Source of the DNA: Mangrovivirga cuniculi
GTDB taxonomy: Bacteria; Bacteroidota; Bacteroidia; Cytophagales; Cyclobacteriaceae
DNA length: 64,000 nt
Assembly: GCF_005166025.1 (NCBI RefSeq)
Contig: NZ_CP028923.1
Coordinates: forward strand, 1,800,001-1,864,000
Direction of reading: 5' to 3'
Shown: positions 26,505 to 36,454 of the stretch, in pieces
Layout of the letters: every line of letters starts with the position of its first letter
How positions within the stretch are numbered: the first letter of the stretch is position 1
The notes under the pieces: generated by a model
Database searches by the model: none
Seen by the model: only the letters and a program-made list of their open reading frames with translations
What the model was told of the DNA's origin: nothing
Program-made: the position numbers and the translations under genes

Positions 26505-28629
26505 ATGAGGAATAATTTATATAAATTCAATTTTTTTTAATTACTTTTTGCATTTATCTTATATGTTTTTTCAAAGGATTTTCTCAAGAGAATAATACGG
26601 GATTAGAAAATACAAACGATAGAATCCAAGAATTAAAAGATATATTAAGCCATTCATCGACAGAAGAAAGAATTAAAGTCCTTTATGATTTAGGATATGA
26701 ATATTGGGGTATTAGTTTTGATTCTGCTCTTTACTATGATTTTCAAGCTTTAGAAATTGCAGAAAATTTAAATGATAAAGAATGGGAGGCTAAAGTATTA
26801 AATGATATTGCTCTTGTTTACAAAAAGAAAGGATCATTTAAATTATCCTTAGAATATGCTAAAAAGGCATTAGAAGTCGCACAGGAAAATAATAATTCAT
26901 ATCAAGTACGAAGTTATTTAAATAATCTGGCAAATCTCTATAGACGATTTGGAGATTATGAAGCTTCTCTGGAATATCATTTTAAGGCTCTCGTTATGAT
27001 GGAAGAGTTGAATGATTCTGTGGGAATAGCTATATCAAATGGTAATATTGGCTTGGTTTATGATGAAATAAAAGATAACCAGACTGCTTTAGAGTACTAT
27101 CAGAAGGCATTGAAAATTAATAAATCATTAAATAGATACGAAGGTATTATTATTAATTTAAATAACATTGGGCATATCTATATTGATTTAGAGCAAAGTT
27201 CAAAGGCAAAAAACTATTTTTTGAATCAGAAAAATTGTCTCGTTTACAAGGAGATTCAGCTAACATATCCTATAGCTATATCGGCTTGGCTCAAGTTTAT
27301 AATAACTTAGAACAATATGATAGCTCAGAATACTATGTTGATTTAGCATATATTACTGAAAGAGCTACCGATGATAGGTTATTAATGCCGAGTGTTTTAA
27401 GGGTAAAAGCAGAAGTTGAAATGAATACCGGCTATTTAGATTCTGCATCAATTTACCTTGATTCAGTTTTATATTACTCTAAAGAATTAAATGTAGAACA
27501 AGAATTACTTTCTGTTTATAAGCTTAAAGGTCAGGTTTATGAACTACTTGGTGAATATAAAAATGCCCTTAAATATCAGGTGAAGCACGATAGTATCAGA
27601 GAAAAAATATTAGGTGAAGACGTATATAATAAAATAGCACGCGTTCAAAAAGATTACCTGGAAGAGCAAAAGCAAAGTGAAATCTCTGTTAGAGATCAAA
27701 AAATCAAACAGAATCGCTTGTTTATCATTCTCTTAGTGGCAATAGTATTAATATTGGTACTCTCTGCTATTATCATTTATATTAGCAAAGTCAGAATGGC
27801 TAAGATTAATAAGCAGCTAGAAGAAGCAAATCTTAAAGTTGAAGCAGCAAAAAATACTATTGAACAACAAAATCAACAATTAAGTAATGTCAATGCCTTT
27901 CAGGAAGAAATGATTAAAGAAAGGACTAAAGAATTACAAAAAGCAAATAAAGACCTTACTGATACTAATAAAGAACTTGACCTGTTTATTTACAAAGCCT
28001 CTCATGATCTTCGGGGTCCTTTAGCCAGAATTAACGGTTTAAGTTATCTCGGACTGCTGGAAGCTCCTGAAAAAACGTCTAAAAATTATTTCCAAATGGT
28101 CTCAGATGAGACTAAAGAATTGGAGTTTGTATTAAGTCGCCTTATGGTTATCCATACCATTTATAAGCACAAACTAAAAAAAGACAGTGTTTACCTGGAG
28201 ACTCTTGTAAGAGAAACTGTCACCAAACTGACAGAGACTAATAAAAATATTGATATCGTCTATGATTTTGAAGTTGAAAAAGGAACTGTCTGGAATAGAG
28301 ATGAACATCTCTTAAGACTTATACTGGAAAATATGCTTGAAAACACCCTGAACTATAAAGGGGATGAATTATTGAAGGTATGTATGAAAATCTCAAATTC
28401 AGCTGAAAATGTAATTAGAATTACAGTATTAGATAATGGTATTCAGGTTCCTGAAAGATATAGGGAAGATATATTCGACATGTTCTTTAGAGTTGCTCCA
28501 ATAGCTTATAAAACCGGTCTGGAGCTAAATATTGCTAAAAAAGCAACATTGAGATTGGGAGGCGAAATAACTTATCATCCGGAAAATTCCGGTAACACAT
28601 TTAATATAATTTTACCTAGCTCGGAGTGA
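26505..28629 (+). CDS. TPR-containing membrane histidine kinase, interrupted by two frameshifts
   Basis: The ATG at 26505 begins a signal peptide, but the frame breaks in the T8 run at 26531-26538. One extra T restores GFSQENNTG and the TPR region. The frame breaks again in the T6 run at 27217-27222 (one T restores NYFLESEKLSRLQGD). Restored length is about 708 aa: signal peptide, five or more TPRs, a helix near 27715-27780, a coiled coil, HisKA with the phospho-acceptor in YKASHDLRGPLARI, and HATPase_c. The ATP lid is degenerate: DNGIQVP for DNGxGIP and GLELNIA for GLGLxI. It is probably a sensor kinase without a receiver domain; the partner is not seen. Confidence 0.82.
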
Positions 28630-28672
28630 TCCGGAAAATCATATATTAAGGAGTATAATTCTCATAAAAAGT

Positions 28673-28680
28673 TATCTTTG
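28673..28680 (+). promoter_or_regulatory. Probable metG promoter -7 box
   Basis: TATCTTTG matches TAnnTTTG exactly, 17 nt before the metG ATG, predicting a 5' leader of roughly 10 nt. No convincing -33 element. Confidence 0.45.
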
Positions 28681-28697
28681 CAGTCAAAGAAAACAAT

Positions 28698-30758
28698 ATG
28701 AGTAATTCACCTAAAAGATATACAGTAACTTCAGCTTTAACCTACGCTAATGGCCCCATTCACATCGGACATCTGGCCGGAGTTTTTGTGCCCTCAGATA
28801 TTTATGTCAGATACCTGCGACTGGCAGGAAATGATGTTCATTACCTGGGAGGAAGTGATGAACACGGGGTTCCGATTACAATAAGGGCAAAAAAGGAAGG
28901 TAAAACACCTCAGGAAGTTGTGGACAAATATCATAAAATGATCGAAGATTCTTTGAGATCATTTGGTATTAGCTTCGATGTATATTCCAGGACAAGTAGT
29001 AAAACTCATCATAAAACAGCCTCTGATTTTTTCAAAAAATTGTACGAAGATGGAAAGTTCGTAGAACAAACTTCTGAACAATATTTTGATGAAAAGGAAC
29101 AACAGTTTTTATCAGACAGATATATAGTAGGTACTTGTCCTAAATGTGGCAATGAAAATGCATATGGAGATCAGTGTGAAAAGTGCGGCTCCAGCCTGAG
29201 TCCAAATGAATTAATAGAACCTCGTTCAACTCTAACTGGTGAAAAACCGGTTCTTAAAGAAACTAAACACTGGTATCTTCCTTTAGATCAGTACGAACCA
29301 TGGTTAAAAGAATGGATATTAGAAGGCCACAAGGAATGGAAACCAAATGTTTATGGTCAATGTAAAAGCTGGATTGAAGGCGGACTACAGCCGAGAGCGG
29401 TAACCAGAGATCTCGATTGGGGTATTCCTGTCCCGGTTGAAGGTGCAGAAGGTAAGGTATTATATGTCTGGTTTGATGCCCCGATCGGTTACATTAGTGC
29501 ATCAAAAGAATGGTCGCAAAACACCGGGAATGACTGGGAAGATTACTGGAAAAACGATGATACTAAGCTAGTTCATTTCATCGGAAAGGATAATATAGTT
29601 TTTCATTGTATTATTTTTCCTTCAATGTTAAAAGCTCATGGCGAGTTTGTATTACCTGAAAATGTTCCAGCTAATGAATTCTTGAATCTTGAAGGAGATA
29701 AAATCAGTACTTCGAGAAACTGGGCAATATGGCTTCATGAATATTTAGAGGAGTTTAAAGGTAAAGAGGATGTCTTGAGATATGTTATTTGTGCGAATGC
29801 TCCTGAAACTAAGGATAATAACTTCACCTGGAAGGATTTCCAAACTCGTAACAATAGTGAATTAGTTGCCATACTTGGGAATTTTATCAACAGGGCAGCA
29901 GTTCTTACTCAAAAGTATTATGACGGCGTAGTTCCTGAGAGGGGAGAACTATCGGATTTTGATAAGGAAGTTTTGAATGATTTGAAAAATATACCTTCTC
30001 AAATTGGCACTCTGATAGAGGGGTATAAATTCAGAGAAGCATCTCAAAGATTAATGGATCTGGCCAGACTGGGAAATAAATATCTTGCTGATACAGAACC
30101 ATGGAAACTGATTAAAGAAGATGAGGAGAGGGTTAAAACCATTATGAATATCGGTTTGCAAATTTCAGCTTCACTTGCTGTAGTTATGGAACCTTTCCTG
30201 CCATTCTCTGCCGAAAAGCTTAATGAGATTTTAAATATAGAATCTGGTAAATTCACCTGGCAAAATGCCGGTGAAGATGATTTTCTAAAAGCCGGGCATA
30301 AAATCAATAAACCAACTTTATTATTTGATAAAATAGAAGATAAAACGATCGAAGAACAAATGGCTAAACTTGAATCAATCAGAGAGGAAAACGAAAAGGA
30401 AAACCAAGAGACTGAGGTAGCCCCACTTAAACCTGAAATTGTTTTTGATGATTTTATAAAGCTGGATATCAGGATTGGAACAGTTACTGAAGCTGAAAAA
30501 ATGCCTAAGTCTAAAAAGCTTTTAAAATTAACTATCGATACCGGTGTTGATACCAGGGTAGTTCTTTCTGGTATAGCTCAGCATTTTTCGCCAGAAGAGG
30601 TTGTAGGTAAGCAGGTATGTATATTAGCTAATCTGGCGCCACGAAAAATGATGGGTATCGAATCTAATGGAATGGTTTTAATGGCTGAAGATTCGGAAGG
30701 GAATCTGAGATTTATTCAGCCCGGAGAAAAAGTAAATCCAGGAAGTATTGTGAGCTGA
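28698..30758 (+). CDS. metG: Methionyl-tRNA synthetase
   Basis: 686 aa. It charges tRNA-Met. The class I signature is HIGH at residues 22-25, the zinc knuckle is [18 protein letters not shown], and the KMSKS-equivalent loop reads GDKISTSRN. An anticodon-binding helical domain is followed by a Lys/Glu-rich linker (about 555-575) and a C-terminal EMAP-II/Trbp111-type tRNA-binding domain (about 585-686; [20 protein letters not shown]). A bidirectional terminator separates it from the convergent pth gene. Confidence 0.97.
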   Translation: MSNSPKRYTVTSALTYANGPIHIGHLAGVFVPSDIYVRYLRLAGNDVHYLGGSDEHGVPITIRAKKEGKTPQEVVDKYHKMIEDSLRSFGISFDVYSRTSSKTHHKTASDFFKKLYEDGKFVEQTSEQYFDEKEQQFLSDRYIVGTCPKCGNENAYGDQCEKCGSSLSPNELIEPRSTLTGEKPVLKETKHWYLPLDQYEPWLKEWILEGHKEWKPNVYGQCKSWIEGGLQPRAVTRDLDWGIPVPVEGAEGKVLYVWFDAPIGYISASKEWSQNTGNDWEDYWKNDDTKLVHFIGKDNIVFHCIIFPSMLKAHGEFVLPENVPANEFLNLEGDKISTSRNWAIWLHEYLEEFKGKEDVLRYVICANAPETKDNNFTWKDFQTRNNSELVAILGNFINRAAVLTQKYYDGVVPERGELSDFDKEVLNDLKNIPSQIGTLIEGYKFREASQRLMDLARLGNKYLADTEPWKLIKEDEERVKTIMNIGLQISASLAVVMEPFLPFSAEKLNEILNIESGKFTWQNAGEDDFLKAGHKINKPTLLFDKIEDKTIEEQMAKLESIREENEKENQETEVAPLKPEIVFDDFIKLDIRIGTVTEAEKMPKSKKLLKLTIDTGVDTRVVLSGIAQHFSPEEVVGKQVCILANLAPRKMMGIESNGMVLMAEDSEGNLRFIQPGEKVNPGSIVS

Positions 30759-30784
30759 TAAATCGAGTATTACTAGAGATAAAA

Positions 30785-30811
30785 AGGGGCCATTTTTTGG
30801 CCCTTTTTTTA
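30785..30811. terminator. Bidirectional terminator between metG and pth
   Basis: Stem GGGCCA (30787-30792) with TGGCCC (30798-30803), T5 loop, A-run before and T-run after. Confidence 0.85.
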
Positions 30812-31369
30812 ATTATTGAATTCACTCATTGTAAGGTTTATTCCTTTTGTTCCAAAGCTAAGAACCATATCACATGCTTTATTTATTAAGAATGGAAGCT
30901 CTTCTTTTTCTTCTTTACTAAACTCGCCTAATACAAAGTCAACTTGTCTCCCTTTCGGGAAATCACTTCCAATACCAAATCTTAATCGTGGATAATTACT
31001 ACCACCACATAGCTGTTCTATATTTTTGAGTCCATTATGGCCGGCAGAAGATCCTTTACCACGCATTCTTAATTTTCCAAAAGGGAGGGCCAGGTCATCA
31101 ACGATTACCAGCAGTCTTTCATAGGAAATGTTTTCCTTTTGCATCCAGTATTTAACTGCTTTACCACTCAGGTTCATATAAGTGGTAGGCTTTATCAGAA
31201 TGAAAGTTCTGCTTTTGTGTTTGAATTCAGTTTTAAAAGATTGCTTATCAAGAGAAAATTCGACATTGTTCTTTTTTGCAAGCTCATCAGCCACAATGAA
31301 ACCAATATTATGTCTTGTAGCTTCATATTCAGGGCCGATATTTCCCAATCCGACAATTAAATATTTCAT
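30809..31369 (-). CDS. pth: Peptidyl-tRNA hydrolase
   Basis: 186 aa. It recycles peptidyl-tRNA released from stalled ribosomes. The N-terminal VGLGNIGPEYEATRHNIGF includes the catalytic His20, with IKPTTYMNLSGKAV and the conserved Asp/Gly region VDDLALPFGKLRMRGKGSSAGHNGLKNI. It lies downstream of rplY, an order often seen in bacteria, but a terminator at 31388-31412 separates them here. Confidence 0.96.
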   Translation of the reverse strand: MKYLIVGLGNIGPEYEATRHNIGFIVADELAKKNNVEFSLDKQSFKTEFKHKSRTFILIKPTTYMNLSGKAVKYWMQKENISYERLLVIVDDLALPFGKLRMRGKGSSAGHNGLKNIEQLCGGSNYPRLRFGIGSDFPKGRQVDFVLGEFSKEEKEELPFLINKACDMVLSFGTKGINLTMSEFNN

Positions 31370-31385
31370 ATTACTTTTTGATATA

Positions 31386-31412
31386 AAAAAAGGCTGCTAA
31401 AAAAGCAGCCTT
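31386..31412 (-). terminator. Intrinsic terminator after rplY
   Basis: On the minus strand, stem GGCTGCT/AGCAGCC (plus-strand 31392-31398 with 31404-31410) is followed by seven T's. It lies 16 nt before the pth start, so read-through may supply pth. Confidence 0.85.
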
Positions 31413-31435
31413 TAAATATAAATAAATTAGAAATT

Positions 31436-32071
31436 TTATGCTTCTGCACCTTCAGTACCTTCTGCATCTTCAGCACCTTCTTCTCCTTCCATATCCTCAT
31501 CAAGTTCATCCTTAGATTTACCTCTAAGTGCTCTTGGGATCTCAACTACCGCTACTGATAATCTGTCAGCATCCATGATCTCAAAGTTTTCAGTTTCAAT
31601 GTGCTGAACTTTTATTGAACTATGGAAATCCAGATCACTGATATCAACAGTGATATGCTCTGGCATATTTTTAGGAAGAGCTTTAACTCTTAGTAGTCTT
31701 CTTTTCTTAACAAGAGTACCACCTTTTTCTACACCTGGAGCTTTACCTTCAAAGTGAACAGGGATATCCATTTTAATTGGTCTTCCTTCATGGATTTCAA
31801 AGAAATCAGCATGTAGAATAATGTCACTTACCGGGTGGAATTGAATATCTTGTAAAATAGCTCTGTATTCTTTTCCTTCAACATTAATGTGGGCAAAGTG
31901 GGCTTCAGCAGTGTAAACCAGCTCTCTGAATAAATAAGCAGGAGCGTAGAAATGAACTTGCTCATCACCACCATAAAGAACGCAAGGTACGTTTCCTTCT
32001 ACTCTAAGGTCTCTTGCTTCTTTTTTGCCGAGATTTGCTCTTTTATACCCTATAATCTCAACTGTTTTCAT
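31436..32071 (-). CDS. rplY: 50S ribosomal protein L25 (Ctc type)
   Basis: 211 aa. The N-terminal L25 domain (about 1-90; VLYGGDEQVHFYAPAYLFRELVYTAEAHF) binds 5S rRNA. The C-terminal TL5/Ctc beta domain (about 95-185; ADFFEIHEGRPIKMDIPVHFEGKAPGVEKGG) is followed by an acidic Glu/Asp/Gly/Ala-rich tail of 30 residues. The general-stress Ctc form is usual in Bacteroidota. It is downstream of prs, with its own -7 box overlapping the prs stop codon. Confidence 0.95.
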   Translation of the reverse strand: MKTVEIIGYKRANLGKKEARDLRVEGNVPCVLYGGDEQVHFYAPAYLFRELVYTAEAHFAHINVEGKEYRAILQDIQFHPVSDIILHADFFEIHEGRPIKMDIPVHFEGKAPGVEKGGTLVKKRRLLRVKALPKNMPEHITVDISDLDFHSSIKVQHIETENFEIMDADRLSVAVVEIPRALRGKSKDELDEDMEGEEGAEDAEGTEGAEA

Positions 32072-32102
32072 AATTTTTATTTGTTAAATTTTAAAATGTG
32101 CG

Positions 32103-32110
32103 CAAAGTTA
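32103..32110 (-). promoter_or_regulatory. Probable rplY promoter -7 box overlapping the prs stop codon
   Basis: Minus-strand TAACTTTG, an exact TAnnTTTG. Its first three bases are the prs stop codon TAA. It lies 31 nt before the rplY ATG. Confidence 0.45.
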
Positions 32111-33034
32111 AATAAAAAGTGAACTAATTGACTCATGATCGTGAATTTTTCTTATCGCCTTTGCAAAAAGATCTGATACAGTGAGCACTTTTATCTTTTC
32201 ACTTTCCTTTTTTAACGGTATAGTGTCTGTTACTACCATTTCTTCCAGAACACTGTTTTCAATGTTTTCATATGCTTTGCCACTCAAAACAGGGTGAGTA
32301 ATTACTGCTCTGACAGATTTGGCTCCTTTTTCCTTTAAGATACTAGCGGCTTTACAGATTGTTCCTGCAGTGTCGACAATATCATCTACCAGGATTACGT
32401 CAGCATCTTTGACATTACCAATTACCTGCATACTGGCAATTTCGTTTGCTCGTTTTCTGTGCTTGTCACATATTACCATCTCAGCATTAAAATGTTGAGC
32501 GTATCTTCTTGCTCTTCCGGTACTACCTACATCCGGTGCAGCGAAAACTACGTTTTCAAGCTTTAGACTTCTTAGATAAGGCACAAAAATTGATGAAGCA
32601 TCCAGGTGATCAAGAGGGATATCAAAAAATCCCTGGATTTGCCCAGCGTGTAAATCACATGTCATAATCCTGTCTGCACCTGCTGCTGTTAAAAGGTTAG
32701 CCATAAGCTTAGCTCCAACACCCACTCTTGGCTTGTCCTTTCTGTCTTGACGAGCATAACCAAAATATGGCATAACAACTGTCACGTATTTAGCGCTTGC
32801 CCTTCTTGCTGCATCAATCATTAAAAGTAACTCCATAATGTTGTCTGATGGAGGAGAAGTAGATTGGATTAGAAAAACATCACAACCTCTTACACTTTCG
32901 TTAAAAGATGCTGATATTTCCCCGTCGCTAAATTTTTGATGAGAAATAGATCCTAATGGCTTACCGTAAAAATGAGAAATTTTTTCGGATAATTCTGCGG
33001 ATCCTGATCCGGAAAAGAATTTTACTGAAGACAT
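32108..33034 (-). CDS. prs: Ribose-phosphate pyrophosphokinase
   Basis: 308 aa from the ATG at 33034 (MSSVKFFSGSG). A longer in-frame reading would run through the tRNA-Gln gene and its terminator and is rejected. It makes PRPP for purine, pyrimidine and histidine synthesis. Signatures are FNESVRGCDVFLIQS, YFGYARQDRK, DLHAGQIQGFFDIPLDHL and the PRPP loop VDDIVDTAGTI. Upstream lies tRNA-Gln with its terminator, so prs must have its own promoter in the short gap. Confidence 0.97.
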   Translation of the reverse strand: MSSVKFFSGSGSAELSEKISHFYGKPLGSISHQKFSDGEISASFNESVRGCDVFLIQSTSPPSDNIMELLLMIDAARRASAKYVTVVMPYFGYARQDRKDKPRVGVGAKLMANLLTAAGADRIMTCDLHAGQIQGFFDIPLDHLDASSIFVPYLRSLKLENVVFAAPDVGSTGRARRYAQHFNAEMVICDKHRKRANEIASMQVIGNVKDADVILVDDIVDTAGTICKAASILKEKGAKSVRAVITHPVLSGKAYENIENSVLEEMVVTDTIPLKKESEKIKVLTVSDLFAKAIRKIHDHESISSLFI

Positions 33035-33068
33035 GTTTTTAGGGCGGTCTGATTTTTTACAATAAATA

Positions 33069-33107
33069 AAAAATCCCGAAAAAAAGATATTTTTCCGGGA
33101 TTTTTTT
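33069..33107 (-). terminator. Intrinsic terminator after tRNA-Gln
   Basis: On the minus strand an AAATCCCG arm pairs with a CGGGATTT arm (plus-strand 33072-33079 with 33092-33101, one bulge) across an A/T-rich upper stem, followed by T's. It is nearly symmetrical and could work in both directions. It lies between tRNA-Gln and the prs start. Confidence 0.8.
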
Positions 33108-33109
33108 GT

Positions 33110-33180
33110 TGCCCGACTAGGGCTCGAACCTAGACTCTTCTGGACCAAAACCAGACGTGTTGCCAGTTACACCATCGGGC
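33110..33180 (-). tRNA. tRNA-Gln (anticodon TTG)
   Basis: Minus strand begins GCCCGATGGTGTAACTGGCA. The acceptor arm GCCCGAT pairs with GTCGGGC, the D-arm carries the GTGTAACTGGCAACAC pattern, the anticodon stem-loop is CTGGTTTTGGTCCAG with TTG, and the T-arm is CTAGGTTCGAGCCCTAG. The discriminator base is A and CCA is not encoded. The TTG anticodon reads CAA, and CAG by wobble. Confidence 0.96.
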
Positions 33181-33268
33181 AGTTTGTTTTTCCCATCGTT
33201 TTGGGATGACAAAAGTAGAAAGGATTTTTAAAATCCCCAACTTTGCAATGAAAAAAAATTAATTTTTT

Positions 33269-33709
33269 TTACTGTTGATTTATAAGTTTTTGATTTACAA
33301 AATATTGTATCGCCAGCGAATAACCTTCGAGTCCAAGACCTGAGATCATTCCTATACATTCTTTACTGATAATGCTTTTGTGTCTGAAGCTTTCTCTTTT
33401 ATAAATATTACTAATGTGAACTTCCATCACCGGAACATTTACACCGGCTATGGCATCAGATATGGCAACACTGGTATGAGTATATCCTCCGGCATTTAGA
33501 ATGATAGCAGTATCGGCATCGAATCCAACTTGGTGGATCTTATTTATTATTTCTCCCTCAATATTCGATTGATAATATTCAAGTTTTTCGTCCGGATATT
33601 TTTCCTGTAATTTTTTATAATATGATTCAAACCCTTCATTACCATATATTTCTGGCTCTCTTTTTCCTAATAAATTAAGGTTTGGGCCGTTAATAATTAT
33701 AATATTCAT
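33269..33709 (-). CDS. aroQ: 3-Dehydroquinate dehydratase, type II
   Basis: 146 aa from the ATG at 33709 (MNIIIINGPNLNLLG); the extra six residues of a longer frame are unconserved. It dehydrates 3-dehydroquinate in the shikimate pathway. Signatures are GPNLNLLGKREPEIYG (active-site Arg/Tyr lid), YYQSNIEGEIINKIHQ, ILNAGGYTHTSVAI and EVHISNIYKRESFRHKS. It is divergent from xerD across a 70-bp gap. A one-mismatch -7 box (minus strand, 33725-33732) lies 15 nt upstream. Confidence 0.96.
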   Translation of the reverse strand: MNIIIINGPNLNLLGKREPEIYGNEGFESYYKKLQEKYPDEKLEYYQSNIEGEIINKIHQVGFDADTAIILNAGGYTHTSVAISDAIAGVNVPVMEVHISNIYKRESFRHKSIISKECIGMISGLGLEGYSLAIQYFVNQKLINQQ

Positions 33710-33764
33710 ACCGGTATTTTTTCGCAAACTAACATATACATTGTATAATTCGAATTATTTGGTT

Positions 33765-33772
33765 CATTTTTG
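33765..33772 (+). promoter_or_regulatory. Possible xerD promoter -7 box, very close to the start codon
   Basis: CATTTTTG differs from TAnnTTTG only at the first base and ends 6 nt before the xerD ATG, the same geometry as at guaA and lolA. Confidence 0.35.
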
Positions 33773-33778
33773 AATTAC

Positions 33779-34690
33779 ATGAATTGGGGTCAGCTAATTA
33801 AATCGTTTTGTACATACCTTAAACTTGAAAGGGGAGTAGCAGAAAATACTATTCAGGCTTATCATAGGGATGTTCGCAATTTATCTGTTTTTTCCCAGGA
33901 TAGATCCTTAAAAGTTGGTGATATTAAACTAAAGGATCTGGAGGAGTTTACTAATGAACTGGCAAGCCTGGGTTATTCTCCTTATTCTCAAGCCAGAATG
34001 ATATCCGGAATAAAATCCTTTTTTAATTTCCTGATAGTTGAAAAAATACTGGAAATTGATCCCTCTCAGTTATTAGAAGTACCACGAATTCCCAGAAAGC
34101 TTCCCGATGTCCTGGAAGTCCATGAGATAGATGAAATTCTCAACTCTATTCCATTAAATACTTTTGATGGAGCAAGATCAAGAGCTTTGATAGAACTACT
34201 ATATGGGAGTGGCTTGAGGGTAAGTGAAGCAGTGGGCTTAAAACTGAGTGATATTTTTATGGAACCTGGGTTTCTGCGAATTATTGGTAAAGGAAATAAG
34301 GAAAGATTAGTTCCTCTTGGGTCTTCAGCTAAAAAACATATTAAGATTTATATTGAAGAATGGAGGAACGAATTAATAGATAAAAATAAAGTTAAAATAG
34401 AAGCAGCAGATGCTTTATTTCTTAATCAAAGGGGAGGGAAACTATCCAGAATATCAGCTTTTACTAAGGTAAGAGAACTGGCGAAGAATGTAGGAATTAA
34501 AAAAGTTGTTAGTCCTCATACCTTCAGACATTCTTTTGCAACTCATTTGATTGAAGGAGGTGCCGATCTTCGGGCTGTACAGGAAATGCTCGGACACAGA
34601 TCTATTACAACCACTGAAATCTACACACATATTGACAGGGACTATCTGCAACAAGTTATCAATGATTTTTTACCCGGCCGCGATAAGTAG
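33779..34690 (+). CDS. xerD: Site-specific tyrosine recombinase XerD
   Basis: 303 aa from the ATG at 33779. XerC/D recombinases resolve chromosome dimers at dif. The N-terminal SAM-like domain (YLKLERGVAENTIQAYHRDVRNL) binds the core site. The catalytic domain has the first Arg in LLYGSGLRVSE, then HTFRHSFATHLIEGG (His and second Arg), LGHRSITTTEIYTH and the Tyr nucleophile within it. It stands alone and convergent with the next gene. No integrase context or att site is seen, so a housekeeping XerD is more likely than a mobile one. Confidence 0.92.
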   Translation: MNWGQLIKSFCTYLKLERGVAENTIQAYHRDVRNLSVFSQDRSLKVGDIKLKDLEEFTNELASLGYSPYSQARMISGIKSFFNFLIVEKILEIDPSQLLEVPRIPRKLPDVLEVHEIDEILNSIPLNTFDGARSRALIELLYGSGLRVSEAVGLKLSDIFMEPGFLRIIGKGNKERLVPLGSSAKKHIKIYIEEWRNELIDKNKVKIEAADALFLNQRGGKLSRISAFTKVRELAKNVGIKKVVSPHTFRHSFATHLIEGGADLRAVQEMLGHRSITTTEIYTHIDRDYLQQVINDFLPGRDK

Positions 34691-34692
34691 CT

Positions 34693-35115
34693 TTAGCTTG
34701 CTCTTAAGTACTTTACCGTAAGTTGTTTAATGAAAGACAGGTCTGTTTGTACATTTAGCTTCTCGAGGGAAAGGGTTTTCCACTTTTCAAATTTAGCTTT
34801 TACTAAACTTTGGCTTTCATCCCGGGAAACGTCTTTAATTATTTTTAATATTTTCGGACTAAATCCGAGATTTTTCAGGGCCTGAATAGTTTTTTCATAA
34901 CCAGGATCTTCACTTTTTTCTGTGATTAATTTTGCAAAATTATTATAGAAAGCAGCAAGAACTACTTCATCATCCTGGCCATCTTCTACTGCCAGAATTG
35001 CTAATTGATAGCTATAATCCATCTCTGAAATAGAGTTTTGAAGCTGTAATTTGCTTCCTTTTGAACGGTAGAGCCTCATTAATCTTTCTGCTGTATTTAC
35101 AGGAATATCAATCAT
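34693..35115 (-). CDS. Degenerate HD-domain protein (PhnZ-like fold without metal ligands)
   Basis: 140 aa. The region SISEMDYSYQLAILAVEDGQDDEVVLAAFYNNFAKLI lines up with the conserved core of small PhnZ-type HD oxygenases, whose usual pattern is VSQLEHALQxAxLAxxxGxxDEVVLAALLHDIGHL. The metal-binding His of EH is Tyr, the HD pair is NN, and the GH pair is AK, so it should not bind metal or act as an HD enzyme. The C-terminal half is helical. The assignment is pattern-based inference. It is convergent with xerD and 12 nt downstream of the membrane protein gene. Confidence 0.6.
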   Translation of the reverse strand: MIDIPVNTAERLMRLYRSKGSKLQLQNSISEMDYSYQLAILAVEDGQDDEVVLAAFYNNFAKLITEKSEDPGYEKTIQALKNLGFSPKILKIIKDVSRDESQSLVKAKFEKWKTLSLEKLNVQTDLSFIKQLTVKYLRAS

Positions 35116-35127
35116 TATAGGGCTGGT

Positions 35128-36294
35128 TTATAAATTTGACTCGATCATTTTGTGAGTATTGTTTCTTAATTTGTTAGCTGAATTTCTGATAGGGGTATAA
35201 AGTATGCCGTATATGGAAAGAATTCCCGTAATAATGATGCTTTGAATCTCCAGGTAATTTGAAGAGATAAGGCCTGTGAAATCTATTAGTATTAATAATG
35301 AAAAGAATATAATCCCAATATATAGTGTCTTATAAATAGATAGTAGTGATGTTTTATTAGATTTCAAATAGGTGTTTATCGGATCAAACAATCCAATCAG
35401 AATAAATATTAATACAGTTTGTAAAGAAAGGTTATACAGAAAATTAATGAGGCTATCGATCATATAAAATTCACTGATAAATCCTGTAATAAAGGCAGTA
35501 CATCCAGCAATGTAGGTGATAGATAGCCTGGTGCTTATTTGTTTTGCTTTATTTTTTTTATTCTCTGTCAGTACTAAGAGTAGGCAAGTACTAATTAAAG
35601 CAATTGAATTTTGTTCAAAATGAATGGATGCTTCTTCTATTAGTTTTTTTGCTAAAAGGAATGAACAAGTGCCCACTATTAAGCCAAAGAAAATCAGACT
35701 GTCTCGATAGTTTCTCAGACTCTGAAGATGCATACCTCTGTGAATGCCTTTTTTTTCAACTTTTGGTTTTAAGAATAAAAGTGAATAAGCTCCAAAAATA
35801 AAGGTGGGAATTGAGACAATTGTCGTTAATGGTAAATCAATTGAAATCAACTTATTAAAAAGAGTTAGTTGGAATTCCCCGCAAATTATACCAAATATTA
35901 AAGCTGAGTATAACCAACTACTATATGTTTTCCCTTCACAAAGTCGATAATAACAGGCAAGGAGTAAGCTTGTGCCAATTCCTCCCAATACCAAAAATAA
36001 ATATCTTAAAGGTGGAGTAGCTAAATTTAGAAAAATGCCCGTAAATAGAAATATAATTAAGCTATAAATAAAAACAGATTTAATTTCTTTAGACGGTGCG
36101 CCAGCCACGAATTTAAAAGAGAAAGGAATAAATATTAACAAACCTAAGATGAAAAAGAAAGAATAACCCGTCAATTCTAAATGGGAAATTGACAGAGTTC
36201 CGTTAAAGAAGTTTGAAAAAATTATAGCGATTGCAAAACCTAAATTAAAGCTACCAAGAACTTTTAATGACTTGTATTGATTACAGCTTTTCAT
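35128..36294 (-). CDS. Polytopic membrane protein of unknown function (MFS-like size)
   Basis: 388 aa with about 12 hydrophobic helices and a short basic loop near the middle (KPKVEKKGIHRG), the layout of a small major-facilitator protein. No transporter signature is convincing. It starts at ATG 36294 and ends 12 nt before the HD-like gene, so the two may be cotranscribed. It is probably a transporter, but that is inference. Confidence 0.65.
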   Translation of the reverse strand: MKSCNQYKSLKVLGSFNLGFAIAIIFSNFFNGTLSISHLELTGYSFFFILGLLIFIPFSFKFVAGAPSKEIKSVFIYSLIIFLFTGIFLNLATPPLRYLFLVLGGIGTSLLLACYYRLCEGKTYSSWLYSALIFGIICGEFQLTLFNKLISIDLPLTTIVSIPTFIFGAYSLLFLKPKVEKKGIHRGMHLQSLRNYRDSLIFFGLIVGTCSFLLAKKLIEEASIHFEQNSIALISTCLLLVLTENKKNKAKQISTRLSITYIAGCTAFITGFISEFYMIDSLINFLYNLSLQTVLIFILIGLFDPINTYLKSNKTSLLSIYKTLYIGIIFFSLLILIDFTGLISSNYLEIQSIIITGILSIYGILYTPIRNSANKLRNNTHKMIESNL

Positions 36295-36454
36295 AATAAC
36301 AAAAATGAATATTTACTGTTAGCTGTATTTTTACTATTAGTCAATTTTTTGTTAACTCTTTGTGCTTGAGAAAAATAGAATGTTAATTTTTGTTTTTCTT
36401 AAGATTTCTTAATAATTTATTAATACAAGTTATGGAGTGAAATCTTTTGTTAAT

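Noticed and set aside
33035-33148. N-terminal extension of prs
   Set aside because: It would read through tRNA-Gln and its terminator. The conserved prs N-terminus begins at the ATG at 33034.
33779-34690. xerD-type integrase as a sign of a genomic island
   Set aside because: The gene is a chromosomal-type XerD beside housekeeping genes. Although tRNA-Gln is 600 bp away, there is no direct repeat, cargo or phage gene.
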